This document shows positions 45,243-53,899 of a stretch of DNA of 64,000 nucleotides, piece by piece. Under the pieces are notes generated by a model. It was not told where the DNA came from. It was given only the letters and a program-made list of their open reading frames with translations, and ran no database searches. Source of the stretch: Pontiellaceae bacterium B1224 (GTDB lineage: Bacteria; Verrucomicrobiota; Kiritimatiellia; Kiritimatiellales; Pontiellaceae). Position 1 is the first letter of the stretch. Each line of letters begins with the position of its first letter. The DNA lies in the NCBI GenBank assembly GCA_029432815.1, contig JAROBA010000014.1:56794-120793 (forward strand), read 5' to 3'. Both the position numbers and the translations under genes were made by a program.

Positions 45243-47054
45243 ATGAAAATATTGCGACGATTATGTTTGTTGTGCGGCGTACTGCTGTTTCAGTCGGTTC
45301 ATGCGGATATTCCGGTCCAACGTGAGGACAGCTGTGTGGTGATAGACACGGAGCTGTCACAGATGAAAGACGATCGGCTGATCGTGGATTTTCAGTTGAA
45401 CCAACCCGGTGCGTATGTCGTTCAGCTCGTTCACACACCTGAAGATGCGGGGACGGAGCTTGCGGCGTCGGCTCTCGTTTGCGGCCAACCGGTGGGCGGT
45501 GATTTGAAGCGCGAGGCCTGGATCGAAGAGGGGATTGTTTCAACGTTTACATCGCCTGTAACTTTTCCAGAGGTTGGAAAATATTCGGTCGCCATTGAAT
45601 GCGGTGTGAAGCCGACCAAAGTACGGATTATTCCGAAAGTCTACTGGCAGAGTCGAATTACCCCCGGCTCGGAAAAATACTACAACGAATGGATCAAAAT
45701 GCACGAGTCGCCCGAGAAGCAGGCGGCGATGGAATGGTATAAAAACGCGCGCTTCGGCATGTTTATTCACTGGGGCATCTATTCGCAGGCGGCGGGACGC
45801 TGGCAGGGCGTGAAGATCGAGGATTCAGGAATCAAGGGGCCGGGCGTTGCCGAATGGCTGATGTTCACCTTCAATATTTCGCGTGAGGATTACCGCGAAT
45901 TCGCCAGGCAGTTTAATCCGGATAAATCGTTCGCTCAAAATATTGCAAAGCTGGCGAAGGACACAGGCATGAAATATGTGGTGATCACGTCCAAGCATCA
46001 CGATGGGTTTGCCCTGTTTGATTCGGCGGTGTCGGAGTGGGATGTTGCGGATGCCACGCCGTATGACGGCGATCTGATTAAAGAACTCTACGAGGCCTGC
46101 CGCGCCGAGGGGCTGGATTTCGGCGTGTACTATTCCCATGGCCACGACTGGATGGAGGGCTGCGATGCCGACTATGCGAACGTCAAAAAGAAAAACGATC
46201 GCTATAACGTGCCGACCCGACCGAACGGGAAAAACCTCTGGGATCCGAGCCCGAATGAATATCAGGACTATCTGGAAGGCAAAGCCTATCCACAGATTGC
46301 TGAGCTGATTGAATTGATGCCCGACCTGCGCCTGATCTGGTTCGACGGTGAGGGCCTGATTTCGGAAGCGGAAGCGTTCCGGTTCTATAAAATGATTTAT
46401 GAGATGAACCCGAATATTGTGGTGAACCGCCGCGTTGGTTATGAGTATGGCGACTACATGGACGCCGGGGACAACACGACCCCGCAGGCCGGGGAGCTGG
46501 TGGCCAAATATTTTGAAACCTGCGGAACGGCCAACCATTCCTGGGGTTTCAAGGAATATGACCACGACTGGAAAACGCCGAACCAGCTGTTGCGTAACTT
46601 CGTCGATATTATTTCCAAAGGTGGGAACTATTTGCTGAATATCGGGCCGGATGGAAAAGGCCGGGTGCCGGAGCCTTGTGCCGAAAGTTTTCTGGAGATG
46701 GGCGAATGGGTGAAAACCAATGCGGATGCGGTTTATGGAACCACCCGCTGGACGCGTTTTAGCGAAAATGTGAATCCCGCAAAGAACGCGAAGTCAGTGC
46801 CGGGCGAATTCTGGTTCAGTGCGAAGGACAACAAGGTCTATGCCATGTCGATTACGCCGGCTCCGGAAACCGTACGAATTGAATCGCTGGGGACGGCTTC
46901 CGGAACGGTGACTTCCGTACGTCTGTTGGGTAGTGATGCTGACCTGAAGTGGAAGCAGACTGCCGCCGCGCTGGAAATTGATTTCACCAACATTAAAACA
47001 GATGACAACGGTTTTGTGGTGGAAGCGAGCCTCGGACAGAGCGAAGAAGAATAA
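45243..47054 (+). CDS. GH29 alpha-L-fucosidase with extra N-terminal domain, secreted
   Basis: A 603-residue protein with a signal peptide (ends VHA, residue 21). An N-terminal beta domain of about 110 residues ('GAYVVQLVHTPEDAG', 'GKYSVAIECGVKP') is extra relative to most GH29 enzymes and resembles the C-terminal CBM-like domain of the 19385 enzyme. The barrel begins 'FGMFIHWGIYSQ' at about 171, with 'GMKYVVITSKHHDGFALFD' and nucleophile Asp368 in 'LIWFDGE'. It removes alpha-L-fucosyl ends from oligo- or polysaccharide. First gene after site C; site E follows, so it may be monocistronic. Contains an exact palindrome copy (45565-45579). Confidence 0.92.
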   Translation: MKILRRLCLLCGVLLFQSVHADIPVQREDSCVVIDTELSQMKDDRLIVDFQLNQPGAYVVQLVHTPEDAGTELAASALVCGQPVGGDLKREAWIEEGIVSTFTSPVTFPEVGKYSVAIECGVKPTKVRIIPKVYWQSRITPGSEKYYNEWIKMHESPEKQAAMEWYKNARFGMFIHWGIYSQAAGRWQGVKIEDSGIKGPGVAEWLMFTFNISREDYREFARQFNPDKSFAQNIAKLAKDTGMKYVVITSKHHDGFALFDSAVSEWDVADATPYDGDLIKELYEACRAEGLDFGVYYSHGHDWMEGCDADYANVKKKNDRYNVPTRPNGKNLWDPSPNEYQDYLEGKAYPQIAELIELMPDLRLIWFDGEGLISEAEAFRFYKMIYEMNPNIVVNRRVGYEYGDYMDAGDNTTPQAGELVAKYFETCGTANHSWGFKEYDHDWKTPNQLLRNFVDIISKGGNYLLNIGPDGKGRVPEPCAESFLEMGEWVKTNADAVYGTTRWTRFSENVNPAKNAKSVPGEFWFSAKDNKVYAMSITPAPETVRIESLGTASGTVTSVRLLGSDADLKWKQTAAALEIDFTNIKTDDNGFVVEASLGQSEEE

Positions 47055-47071
47055 GTCGCCCAGACGGGAGT

Positions 47072-47117
47072 ATCCCTAATAATGGGGATGTCCAAAACTC
47101 CCGATGGTGTGTATCTT
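47072..47117 (+). promoter_or_regulatory. promoter with ATCCC/GGGAT operator (site E)
   Basis: ATCCCTAATAATGGGGAT (47072-47089) followed after 22 bp by TATCTT (47112-47117). It begins 18 bp after the preceding stop and drives the eight-kilobase unit from 47205 to 55678. Confidence 0.65.
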
Positions 47118-47204
47118 TTGTCTGTTTAGAGCAGAGAACCTTCGGTGGGGTGACCATGAGGTTCTAGATAAAGCAGTTTGGCAAAAGAACAGGTTGTATA
47201 TTTT

Positions 47205-48254
47205 ATGAATAAAACGGTTGTCATGTTTGGGGTTGGTCTTTTGTTACTTGCAACAAGTGATCGGGCATTAGGTATCGAGGAGTCTTCTTTTTGTAAAGCG
47301 CAGGTGCCGGGAGACTATATTCTGGAAGCAGAGGAGGGATCCTGGACCTGGGGAATGGCGCCGATTTACGATGAAAAAGGGAAACTGCATATCTTTAATT
47401 CTGTTATCCCGTCGCCGGGCAGCTGGATCAAACAAAGTAAAATTGTACACTGGACCGCCGATGGGCCGGAGGGCCCGTATACGTTACTCGGGGATGTGTT
47501 TGCGAGTGATGATGCAAGTTATCATAACCCGCAGGTTTCCAAAGTTGGCGATACCTATGTTTTGGTTTTCCTGTTGAATCGCTATAAGGATGAAAACGGC
47601 TCCAAGCAGGAAGTCGGAATTGCGACCGCCAAATCGCCTTATGGGCCCTGGACAGAAAGCCCGCTCAATCCGGTCGTTCCAGCCTCTGGAAAGATGAGGG
47701 GTGAAAATATCGTTCATGCCTCGAACCCGACGTTGGTCGTTACGCCGGAAGGAAAGTACAGAATCTATTACAAATCGATGACTGATATCTATCCGATCAA
47801 AAAAGGCTTCCGCGAAATTTCCTTTGCCGAAAGCGATTCGATCAAAGGGCCCTATGTGAATTATGAACATAATCCGGTCATCAGCTACATCGACGAGAAG
47901 GTGGACATCGAAGATCCCTACGCCTTCTACTACAACGGATTGTACTACATGATCGTCGAGGACCGTCAGGGTGTGAAAGATATGCTGGAAGGTAATCCGA
48001 TTCCAGCCGACCAGCTCAGAAAGGGCGGATATCGCCCGGGTCTGATTTATAAATCCAAAGACGGGATCCATTGGGATGAGCCGCAGGTCGGTTATCAGAC
48101 GAATGAGATTTATTTCGGGGATAAATTAGCCCGCAGCGAACGTCCTAGTATTTTATGGAAAGACGGCAAGCCCGAATATCTCTTTCTGGCCTGCCACGAC
48201 GATAAACCGTCGGCTGGATATTTTGTAAGAATCGAAAACTGGAATGGGGAATAA
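47205..48254 (+). CDS. secreted GH43-like five-bladed beta-propeller glycosidase
   Basis: A 349-residue protein from ATG 47205 with a signal peptide (ends ALG, about residue 21). Repeated blades are visible: 'GMAPIYDEKGKLHIF', 'YHNPQVSKVGDTYVLVFL', 'HASNPTLVVTPEGKYRIYYKS', 'IEDPYAFYYNGLYYMIVED' and 'SERPSILWKDGKPEYLFLA'. This is the five-bladed propeller of clan F-like families such as GH43 and GH117. The exact family and substrate are not clear. Acidic catalytic candidates are the Asp in 'APIYDEKG' and Glu/Asp in 'VDIEDPY'. First gene of the site E operon, and its stop abuts the ATG of the next GH29. Contains an exact palindrome copy (47677-47691). Confidence 0.75.
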   Translation: MNKTVVMFGVGLLLLATSDRALGIEESSFCKAQVPGDYILEAEEGSWTWGMAPIYDEKGKLHIFNSVIPSPGSWIKQSKIVHWTADGPEGPYTLLGDVFASDDASYHNPQVSKVGDTYVLVFLLNRYKDENGSKQEVGIATAKSPYGPWTESPLNPVVPASGKMRGENIVHASNPTLVVTPEGKYRIYYKSMTDIYPIKKGFREISFAESDSIKGPYVNYEHNPVISYIDEKVDIEDPYAFYYNGLYYMIVEDRQGVKDMLEGNPIPADQLRKGGYRPGLIYKSKDGIHWDEPQVGYQTNEIYFGDKLARSERPSILWKDGKPEYLFLACHDDKPSAGYFVRIENWNGE

Positions 48255-49991
48255 ATGAAACTAAAAAGCACACTTTTGACTGTCATGCTGATGGCAGTGC
48301 TTCATCCGGTGGTTGCAGTCGAAGTGCAACCTGAAACCGATGCGGAATTCGATCAACGCATGGAATGGTTTACGGACGCTCAGTTCGGGCTCTTCATTCA
48401 CTACGGCGTTTACTCTGTCCTGGGTGGCGAGTGGAACGGGGAGCCGGTGAATGGATATGCAGAGTGGATTCAACGCTGGGGAAAAATTACGCCGGAGGAA
48501 TATATTCCGCTGGCCGCGCAATTCAGCCCGGATGCGCTGGATGCGGACGCCTGGGTGAAACGGGCCAAGGACGCAGGTATGAAATACATGGTCATTACGA
48601 CTAAGCACCATGAGGGCTTTTGTTTGTGGGACAGCGCTTATACGGAATATGATTTGGGTGAAGCGACTGTATTTGACCGCGACATACTGGGCGAGCTTAA
48701 AGTGGCCTGTGATAAATACGGGGTACAGTTCGGGACCTATTATTCGATCATCGATTGGCATCATCCTTCGCAACGTGCCCAGCAGGCTTTGAATAAGACG
48801 CCGATGAATGACAAGGAGGGCTACGTTACATACATGAAAGCGCAGCTCAAAGAGCTGATCGACCGCTACGACCCGGCCATCATGTGGTTTGACGGGGATT
48901 GGACGCCTTGGTGGACAATGGACGACGGAGTCGACTTGTATAACTACCTGCGCGAACTCAGTCCAGACATGATCATTAACAACCGCGTCGCCAAGCGAAA
49001 CGAATTTAAGAAGGACTACGGAACGCCGGAAAACTTCACACCGGGGGCGGCGCTGGATCATGTGTGGGAATCCTGTTGGACGGTCAATCATTCGTGGGGC
49101 TTCAAGAAGAGTGATACCACGTGGAAGAGTAACGAGGTGCTGGTGCAGAAGCTCATCGATATTAATGCCAAGGGGGGCAACTTGCTCCTGAATGTGGGTC
49201 CCCAGGCTGACGGCTCATGGCCTGAAGCATCGATTGGCCAACTGGCCGAAATGGGTAGATGGAATTCGGCTCATCAGGAGGCGGTATATGGCACCGAGTT
49301 TGTTGCTGTGGCTGAACCTGAATGGGGCTGTATGACGCAATCGAAGTCGTCGACTGCTGAGAGCGGCGAGCTCTTCGGGTATGTTTTTAAATGGCCCGAA
49401 GATGGAGAATTGCGTGTGCGTGGTGTTTCTGCCGGAACGGTTGAGGTTTCAACGTACGATGGCATTCCGCTGCCCAGCCAGCTGGTAAAAGACGATATTG
49501 TCGTTGATCTCTCTTCGGTTCAACCCACGGATTACGCGACGGTGCTTCGTTTTAACTATAGCGGTGGGTTGAAGTTGTCTGAGGTCTCCTATGATTTAGA
49601 ACTGGAAGGTGACGAGCTGATTCTGAAGGCAGCCGATGCAACGCTTTCAGGAAAGACGTTACGATTGCAGGACGGCATTGCGGTCGGTTGGAAGGGCGGA
49701 GCTGACTCGGCGAGCTGGAATATGGATGTCATTGCTCCCGGAAAGTTTGCCGTGAAGATTTTTTGTGATTATGGATTCAGGCGCGACACGGGGGTTACGC
49801 TAACGGTCGGCGATCAAGAGTTGAAGGCAACGCTTTCAGGAAAGACGACGAACGGCATGAAGCTCGTTGAGCTTGGCGAAATCGAGCTCGATGACGTGGG
49901 CAACACAGCCTGTACACTCCAATTTGCTGGATTCCCCAAACGTAGTCGGTTGTCGCTTAAGACGCTCTATCTTGTGCCGATCAACCACTGA
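48255..49991 (+). CDS. GH29 alpha-L-fucosidase, secreted
   Basis: A 578-residue protein with a signal peptide (ends VVAVE, about residue 22), starting at the base after the previous stop. 'FGLFIHYGVYSVLGGEWNG' begins the barrel, 'GMKYMVITTKHHEGFCLWD' follows, and nucleophile Asp213 lies in 'IMWFDGDWTPWW'; the 'TPWW' extension after it is shared by many fucan-active GH29 enzymes. A C-terminal beta-sandwich ends the protein. The paralogues at 51552 and 53900 are in the same operon and differ in active-site loops, so they likely cut different linkages. Confidence 0.93.
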   Translation: MKLKSTLLTVMLMAVLHPVVAVEVQPETDAEFDQRMEWFTDAQFGLFIHYGVYSVLGGEWNGEPVNGYAEWIQRWGKITPEEYIPLAAQFSPDALDADAWVKRAKDAGMKYMVITTKHHEGFCLWDSAYTEYDLGEATVFDRDILGELKVACDKYGVQFGTYYSIIDWHHPSQRAQQALNKTPMNDKEGYVTYMKAQLKELIDRYDPAIMWFDGDWTPWWTMDDGVDLYNYLRELSPDMIINNRVAKRNEFKKDYGTPENFTPGAALDHVWESCWTVNHSWGFKKSDTTWKSNEVLVQKLIDINAKGGNLLLNVGPQADGSWPEASIGQLAEMGRWNSAHQEAVYGTEFVAVAEPEWGCMTQSKSSTAESGELFGYVFKWPEDGELRVRGVSAGTVEVSTYDGIPLPSQLVKDDIVVDLSSVQPTDYATVLRFNYSGGLKLSEVSYDLELEGDELILKAADATLSGKTLRLQDGIAVGWKGGADSASWNMDVIAPGKFAVKIFCDYGFRRDTGVTLTVGDQELKATLSGKTTNGMKLVELGEIELDDVGNTACTLQFAGFPKRSRLSLKTLYLVPINH

Positions 49992-50048
49992 TCCATTTAA
50001 CCAGAACCAATCCGATGATGATTAAGATAACTTTGTTGAGGAAATAAA

Positions 50049-51527
50049 ATGAAACTGAAGACTCGAAACTGGATCTGTATGATTTGCGGCGTTTTACTGG
50101 CGGGGGCGGTTTATGCAAAACCGCTGGCGGGCAGTCGGCCGAATATTATTCTGGTGATGACGGATGATCAGGGGATGGGCGACCTTTCCTGCATGGGCAA
50201 TGAAGTCGTTAAGACGCCGAAAATTGATCGGTTCCACGATCAGGCGGTCCGTTTCACCGACTTTCAGGTGAGCCCGACCTGCGCCCCGACGCGCTCCGCA
50301 ATTATGAGCGGGCGCGCACCGTTTAAAAACGGGGTGACGCATACCATTTTTCAGCGCGAGCGCATGGCATTGGATACCTACACCCTGCCGCAGGCGCTGA
50401 AGACCGCGGGATACACCACCGGGATTTTTGGCAAATGGCATCTTGGTGACGAGGAAGCTTATCTGCCCGGAAGTCGCGGTTTTGACGAGGTGCTGATTCA
50501 TGGTGCCGGCGGAATCGGGCAGACGCGCTATGGCGATTTCCCGGCGAATGAGGAAAATCTCTATTTCGACAATGTCCTGCTGCACAACGATACGATCGTG
50601 CAGACCAAGGGATTCTGCACGGATGTATTTTTTGATGCCGGTCTGGCCTGGATCAAAAAACAGCAGGAGGCCAAACAACCGTACTTCGCCTACATTTCCC
50701 TCAACGCGCCGCATGCGCCGCTGGTTGCTCCGGAAAAATATACCCAGCGGTTTATTGAACTTGGCTACGACGCCGGTACTGCCGGTCGCTACGGCATGGT
50801 TGAAAACATCGACGATAATTTCGGAGAGCTGATGGATAAGCTTGCCGAATGGAAGGCGCTGGATAATACGCTGGTGATCTTTATGACGGATAATGGTGCA
50901 ACCCATCTCAGTGGCAAGTTGAACGGGAAGAAGATCAGGCATTTCAATGCCAACCTCAAAGGGGGGAAAAACTCGCCCTATGAAGGCGGAACCCATGTCC
51001 CGGCTTTCTGGTATTGGAAAGGCATGTTCGGCGAGGACCTTGATGTGGATTCGCTGACGGCGCACATCGATATCTACAAAACCTTCTGCGAACTGGCCGG
51101 TGTTAAACTGCCGACTGAAATGCAGGAACTGGATGGCCGCTCGCTGGTGCCGCTGCTCAACGATCCCAAAGCTGACTGGCCGGATCGGGAGCTGTTTGTG
51201 CACTGCGGCCGCTGGAACCCCGGAAAACGGGATGACTTTAAATTTAAGAAATCCGCAGTACGCACGGAGCGCTGGCGTTTTGTGAATAATCAGAATCTCT
51301 ATGATATTTCCGTTGATCCGTCCGAGACGACCGATGTGGCGAACGCGCACCCTGAAGTAGTTTCCGAACTTCGAAAGTCCTACGACCAGTGGTGGGATTC
51401 AGTGCTGCCGCTGATGGTCAATGAGGATCTTCCGAAGGTTGCCCCGGAAGATCAGCCGCTGGCCGTTCGTTATAACAAACAGCTTCAAGAAAAAGGCATC
51501 CCCGAGTGGGCGCCTGAACAGTTTTAA
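50049..51527 (+). CDS. S1-family formylglycine sulfatase, secreted
   Basis: A 492-residue protein with a signal peptide (ends VYA, residue 23). Metal-binding Asp39-Asp40 lie in 'MTDDQG' and the modified cysteine is Cys78 in '[12 protein letters not shown]', the C-x-P-[ST]-R motif. 'GIFGKWHLG' and 'YFAYISLNAPHAPL' are the further S1 motifs, and 'VIFMTDNG' completes the metal site. It hydrolyses sulfate esters from sugar; the Cys must be oxidised to formylglycine by an enzyme not in the window. It is 57 bp after the preceding GH29 in the same operon. Confidence 0.93.
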   Translation: MKLKTRNWICMICGVLLAGAVYAKPLAGSRPNIILVMTDDQGMGDLSCMGNEVVKTPKIDRFHDQAVRFTDFQVSPTCAPTRSAIMSGRAPFKNGVTHTIFQRERMALDTYTLPQALKTAGYTTGIFGKWHLGDEEAYLPGSRGFDEVLIHGAGGIGQTRYGDFPANEENLYFDNVLLHNDTIVQTKGFCTDVFFDAGLAWIKKQQEAKQPYFAYISLNAPHAPLVAPEKYTQRFIELGYDAGTAGRYGMVENIDDNFGELMDKLAEWKALDNTLVIFMTDNGATHLSGKLNGKKIRHFNANLKGGKNSPYEGGTHVPAFWYWKGMFGEDLDVDSLTAHIDIYKTFCELAGVKLPTEMQELDGRSLVPLLNDPKADWPDRELFVHCGRWNPGKRDDFKFKKSAVRTERWRFVNNQNLYDISVDPSETTDVANAHPEVVSELRKSYDQWWDSVLPLMVNEDLPKVAPEDQPLAVRYNKQLQEKGIPEWAPEQF

Positions 51528-51551
51528 TCCTATAGGAATTCGGAGATCAAA

Positions 51552-52991
51552 ATGAATAGAATCCTGTTAACCCTAATGACGCTCTCGGCAGTCACGCTGC
51601 CGTTGCAAGCGGCTGAGAAACCTGCAAAAGCACCCAATCCGGAATGGGCCTTCGAATATCGATTTTCCGATGACCTGGAGCAGACTGCTGACTCGGAGGC
51701 GCGGTTGGACGAATGGTTCCGCGACGCGAAGTTCGGGGCGTTCATTCACTTCGGGGTCTATTCCGCACTGGAAGGGGAATACGAAGGCCGTGGTTCGCAA
51801 CATCGTTACTCCGAGTGGATTCAGATCTCTGCCAAGATGTCGGCTGAAGAATATCACGAGGTAGCCGCTGCGTTTAATCCGGTTGACTTCGATGCCGACG
51901 AATGGGCGAAGGTCTTCAAGGATTCCGGCATCAAATATGTTGTCATCACCTCGAAGCATCACGATGGTTTTGCGCTCTTTGATTCAATGGTAAGCGACTA
52001 CAACATCGTCGACTATACGCCGTTTAAGCGCGATATCATCCTGGAGCTCAGCGAGGCGTGCCATAAACAGGGCCTCAAGTTCGGGGTCTACTACTCCGAA
52101 GCGCAGGACTGGGACGAGCCGGATGCACCGTTCATCAAACCTCGCTTCAACGGGCATCGCCGTATCATCCATCCGGATCTGCCTGAAGATTTCGAGCCTG
52201 ACTTCGACAACTATATTGCGACAAAGGGGCTGCCCCAGGTCGAAGAGCTGATGAAGAATTATGAGATCGACCTCATCTGGTTCGACACCCCTTCAGACAT
52301 GACCATGGAGCGCGCTAAACTGTATAGCGACGTGGTACGCAAGTATCGCCCGGACTGCGTGATCAATTCCCGCATCATTCATGGCGGAAGAGGCGTAATC
52401 GAAGAGCAGTATTTGCCGCTCTACGACTACGTGTCGATTGCCGACAAAGAAGTCCCCACCAGCAAGCTTCCGCTGTATTTCGAATCGCCCGATAGCGTCA
52501 GCTCCTCTTTCGGTTACAAGACCATCGGCGACTGCTACTGCCACACGCCAAAAGAAATGATCGAACGCTTTGTTCATACGGTTTGCGCCGGAGGAAACTC
52601 GCTGATCAATAACGGGCCGATGGGCAATGGTCAGCTCGATCCCGAAGCCGTTCGTATCTATGGCATCATGGGTGAGTGGTTGGCGGTTAATGGTGAATCC
52701 ATCTACAGCACCGTCCGCAACCCGCTCGACGAGCGACCGGAGTGGGGTGATATCTCAGCCAGCAAGGATGGCAAGACAGTCTATTTGCATATCCTCGAAT
52801 GGCCCGAATCCGGAAAGGTTTCGGTGAACGGTTTTGCCTCCGACGTAACGGAAGCAACCTATTTAGCCAACGGTGAAAAAGCAGAATTTATTCAGGATGG
52901 CGATGCTCTGGAAATCATTGTGCCGGCTGAGCCGCTCAATGAATACGACACCGTGGTGAAAGTCAGTTTCGCGGACAGCGTTGGGGAATAG
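51552..52991 (+). CDS. GH29 alpha-L-fucosidase, secreted
   Basis: A 479-residue protein with a signal peptide (ends LQA, residue 20). Barrel landmarks: 'FGAFIHFGVYSALEGEYEGR' at about 61, 'GIKYVVITSKHHDGFALFD' at about 126, and nucleophile Asp245 in 'LIWFDTPSDM'. It is the shortest GH29 here, with only a small C-terminal sandwich. Starts 24 bp after the sulfatase stop; the following gene begins right after its stop. Confidence 0.92.
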   Translation: MNRILLTLMTLSAVTLPLQAAEKPAKAPNPEWAFEYRFSDDLEQTADSEARLDEWFRDAKFGAFIHFGVYSALEGEYEGRGSQHRYSEWIQISAKMSAEEYHEVAAAFNPVDFDADEWAKVFKDSGIKYVVITSKHHDGFALFDSMVSDYNIVDYTPFKRDIILELSEACHKQGLKFGVYYSEAQDWDEPDAPFIKPRFNGHRRIIHPDLPEDFEPDFDNYIATKGLPQVEELMKNYEIDLIWFDTPSDMTMERAKLYSDVVRKYRPDCVINSRIIHGGRGVIEEQYLPLYDYVSIADKEVPTSKLPLYFESPDSVSSSFGYKTIGDCYCHTPKEMIERFVHTVCAGGNSLINNGPMGNGQLDPEAVRIYGIMGEWLAVNGESIYSTVRNPLDERPEWGDISASKDGKTVYLHILEWPESGKVSVNGFASDVTEATYLANGEKAEFIQDGDALEIIVPAEPLNEYDTVVKVSFADSVGE

Positions 52992-53012
52992 ATGAAAATG
53001 CAGAACATTTTT

Positions 53013-53098
53013 GGTAGGGATGGCTCGCCGAGCCGTCCGCACGCTGGATCGTTTCAGTGGCTGGTTCGGTATGCCGCGCGCGGCGATCGAACCCTACC
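53013..53098. repeat. REP/MITE-like element with GGTAGGG/CCCTACC ends at the start of the SGNH gene
   Basis: An 86-bp GC-rich segment bounded by GGTAGGG (53013-53019) and CCCTACC (53092-53098). Inside the left end ATGGCTCGCCGAGCCGT forms a hairpin; the right part has GCCGCGCGCGGC. It occupies the 5' end of the SGNH open frame and stays in frame, adding about 37 odd residues if the upstream ATG is used. This looks like a small insertion. Confidence 0.6.
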
Positions 53099-53102
53099 TT
53101 CT

Positions 53103-53873
53103 ATGCGCCGCATTTTTAGCTGTTTCCTGCTCAGCTCGATCCTGTTTGCCGGCGCGGCCCGTGCTGAATCGGCAGAGGCGGCTTGGATTAAACTGGCGAG
53201 AAAGGGACCTTCGACGCGTCCGGCGTTTGCATTTGTTGAGAACAATCCGGCGCTGCCCAACGTCCTGATCTATGGCGATTCGATCTCCATTCATTACACA
53301 CCGCGCGTGCGCGAAAAGCTGAAAGACCAGGCGAATGTGTATCGGTTGTTCATGAATGGCGGCGACTCCGGTTCGTTCATCGGAAAAATGAAGAAGATGC
53401 AATCGGCCATGTGCGACGAAGAGCTGGAGAATCCGTGGAATTTTCAGTGGGATGTCATCCAGTTTAACGTTGGCCTGCACGATCTGAAATATCTCGACGG
53501 CAAGAAGCTCGACAAGGTGAACGGCACGCAGGTTTCTTCGATCGAAACGTATAAGAAAAATCTTGGAGACATCATTGTGTATCTGAAGCAGCTCGCTCCG
53601 GATGCGACGCTCATCTTCGCGACGACCACTCCGGTGGCACCGGAAGAGCCAGGCCGTAAAGTAGGCGATTCACCGAAATACAATGCGGCCGCGCTTGAGG
53701 TGTTGGCCAGCTATCCGGAAATTGAAATTAATGATCTGTACTCCTTCACTAAGCCGCATCAATCCGAATGGTGGATTGCTCCCGATAACGTTCATTATAA
53801 TGAAACCGGTTGGAGTGCGCAGGGTGATGAGGTCGCAGGCGTTATTCTCGAGGCCCTTTCAGAGAAGAAGTAA
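53103..53873 (+). CDS. secreted SGNH/GDSL-family hydrolase
   Basis: A 256-residue protein from ATG 53103, chosen because it begins the signal peptide (MRRIFSCFLLSSILFAGAARA). The alternative ATG 52992, right after the GH29 stop, would prepend residues encoded by the REP-like insert. SGNH motifs: block I 'IYGDSIS' with the catalytic Ser, the Gly in 'FMNGGDSGS', the Asn in 'QFNVGLHDL', and 'DNVHYNETG' with the Asp-x-x-His pair. The family removes acetyl or other ester groups; in a fucan cluster, deacetylation is likely. 27 bp separate it from the next GH29. Confidence 0.8.
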   Translation: MRRIFSCFLLSSILFAGAARAESAEAAWIKLARKGPSTRPAFAFVENNPALPNVLIYGDSISIHYTPRVREKLKDQANVYRLFMNGGDSGSFIGKMKKMQSAMCDEELENPWNFQWDVIQFNVGLHDLKYLDGKKLDKVNGTQVSSIETYKKNLGDIIVYLKQLAPDATLIFATTTPVAPEEPGRKVGDSPKYNAAALEVLASYPEIEINDLYSFTKPHQSEWWIAPDNVHYNETGWSAQGDEVAGVILEALSEKK

Positions 53874-53899
53874 TTCGTACAACTTTCAGGGAAAAGTTT

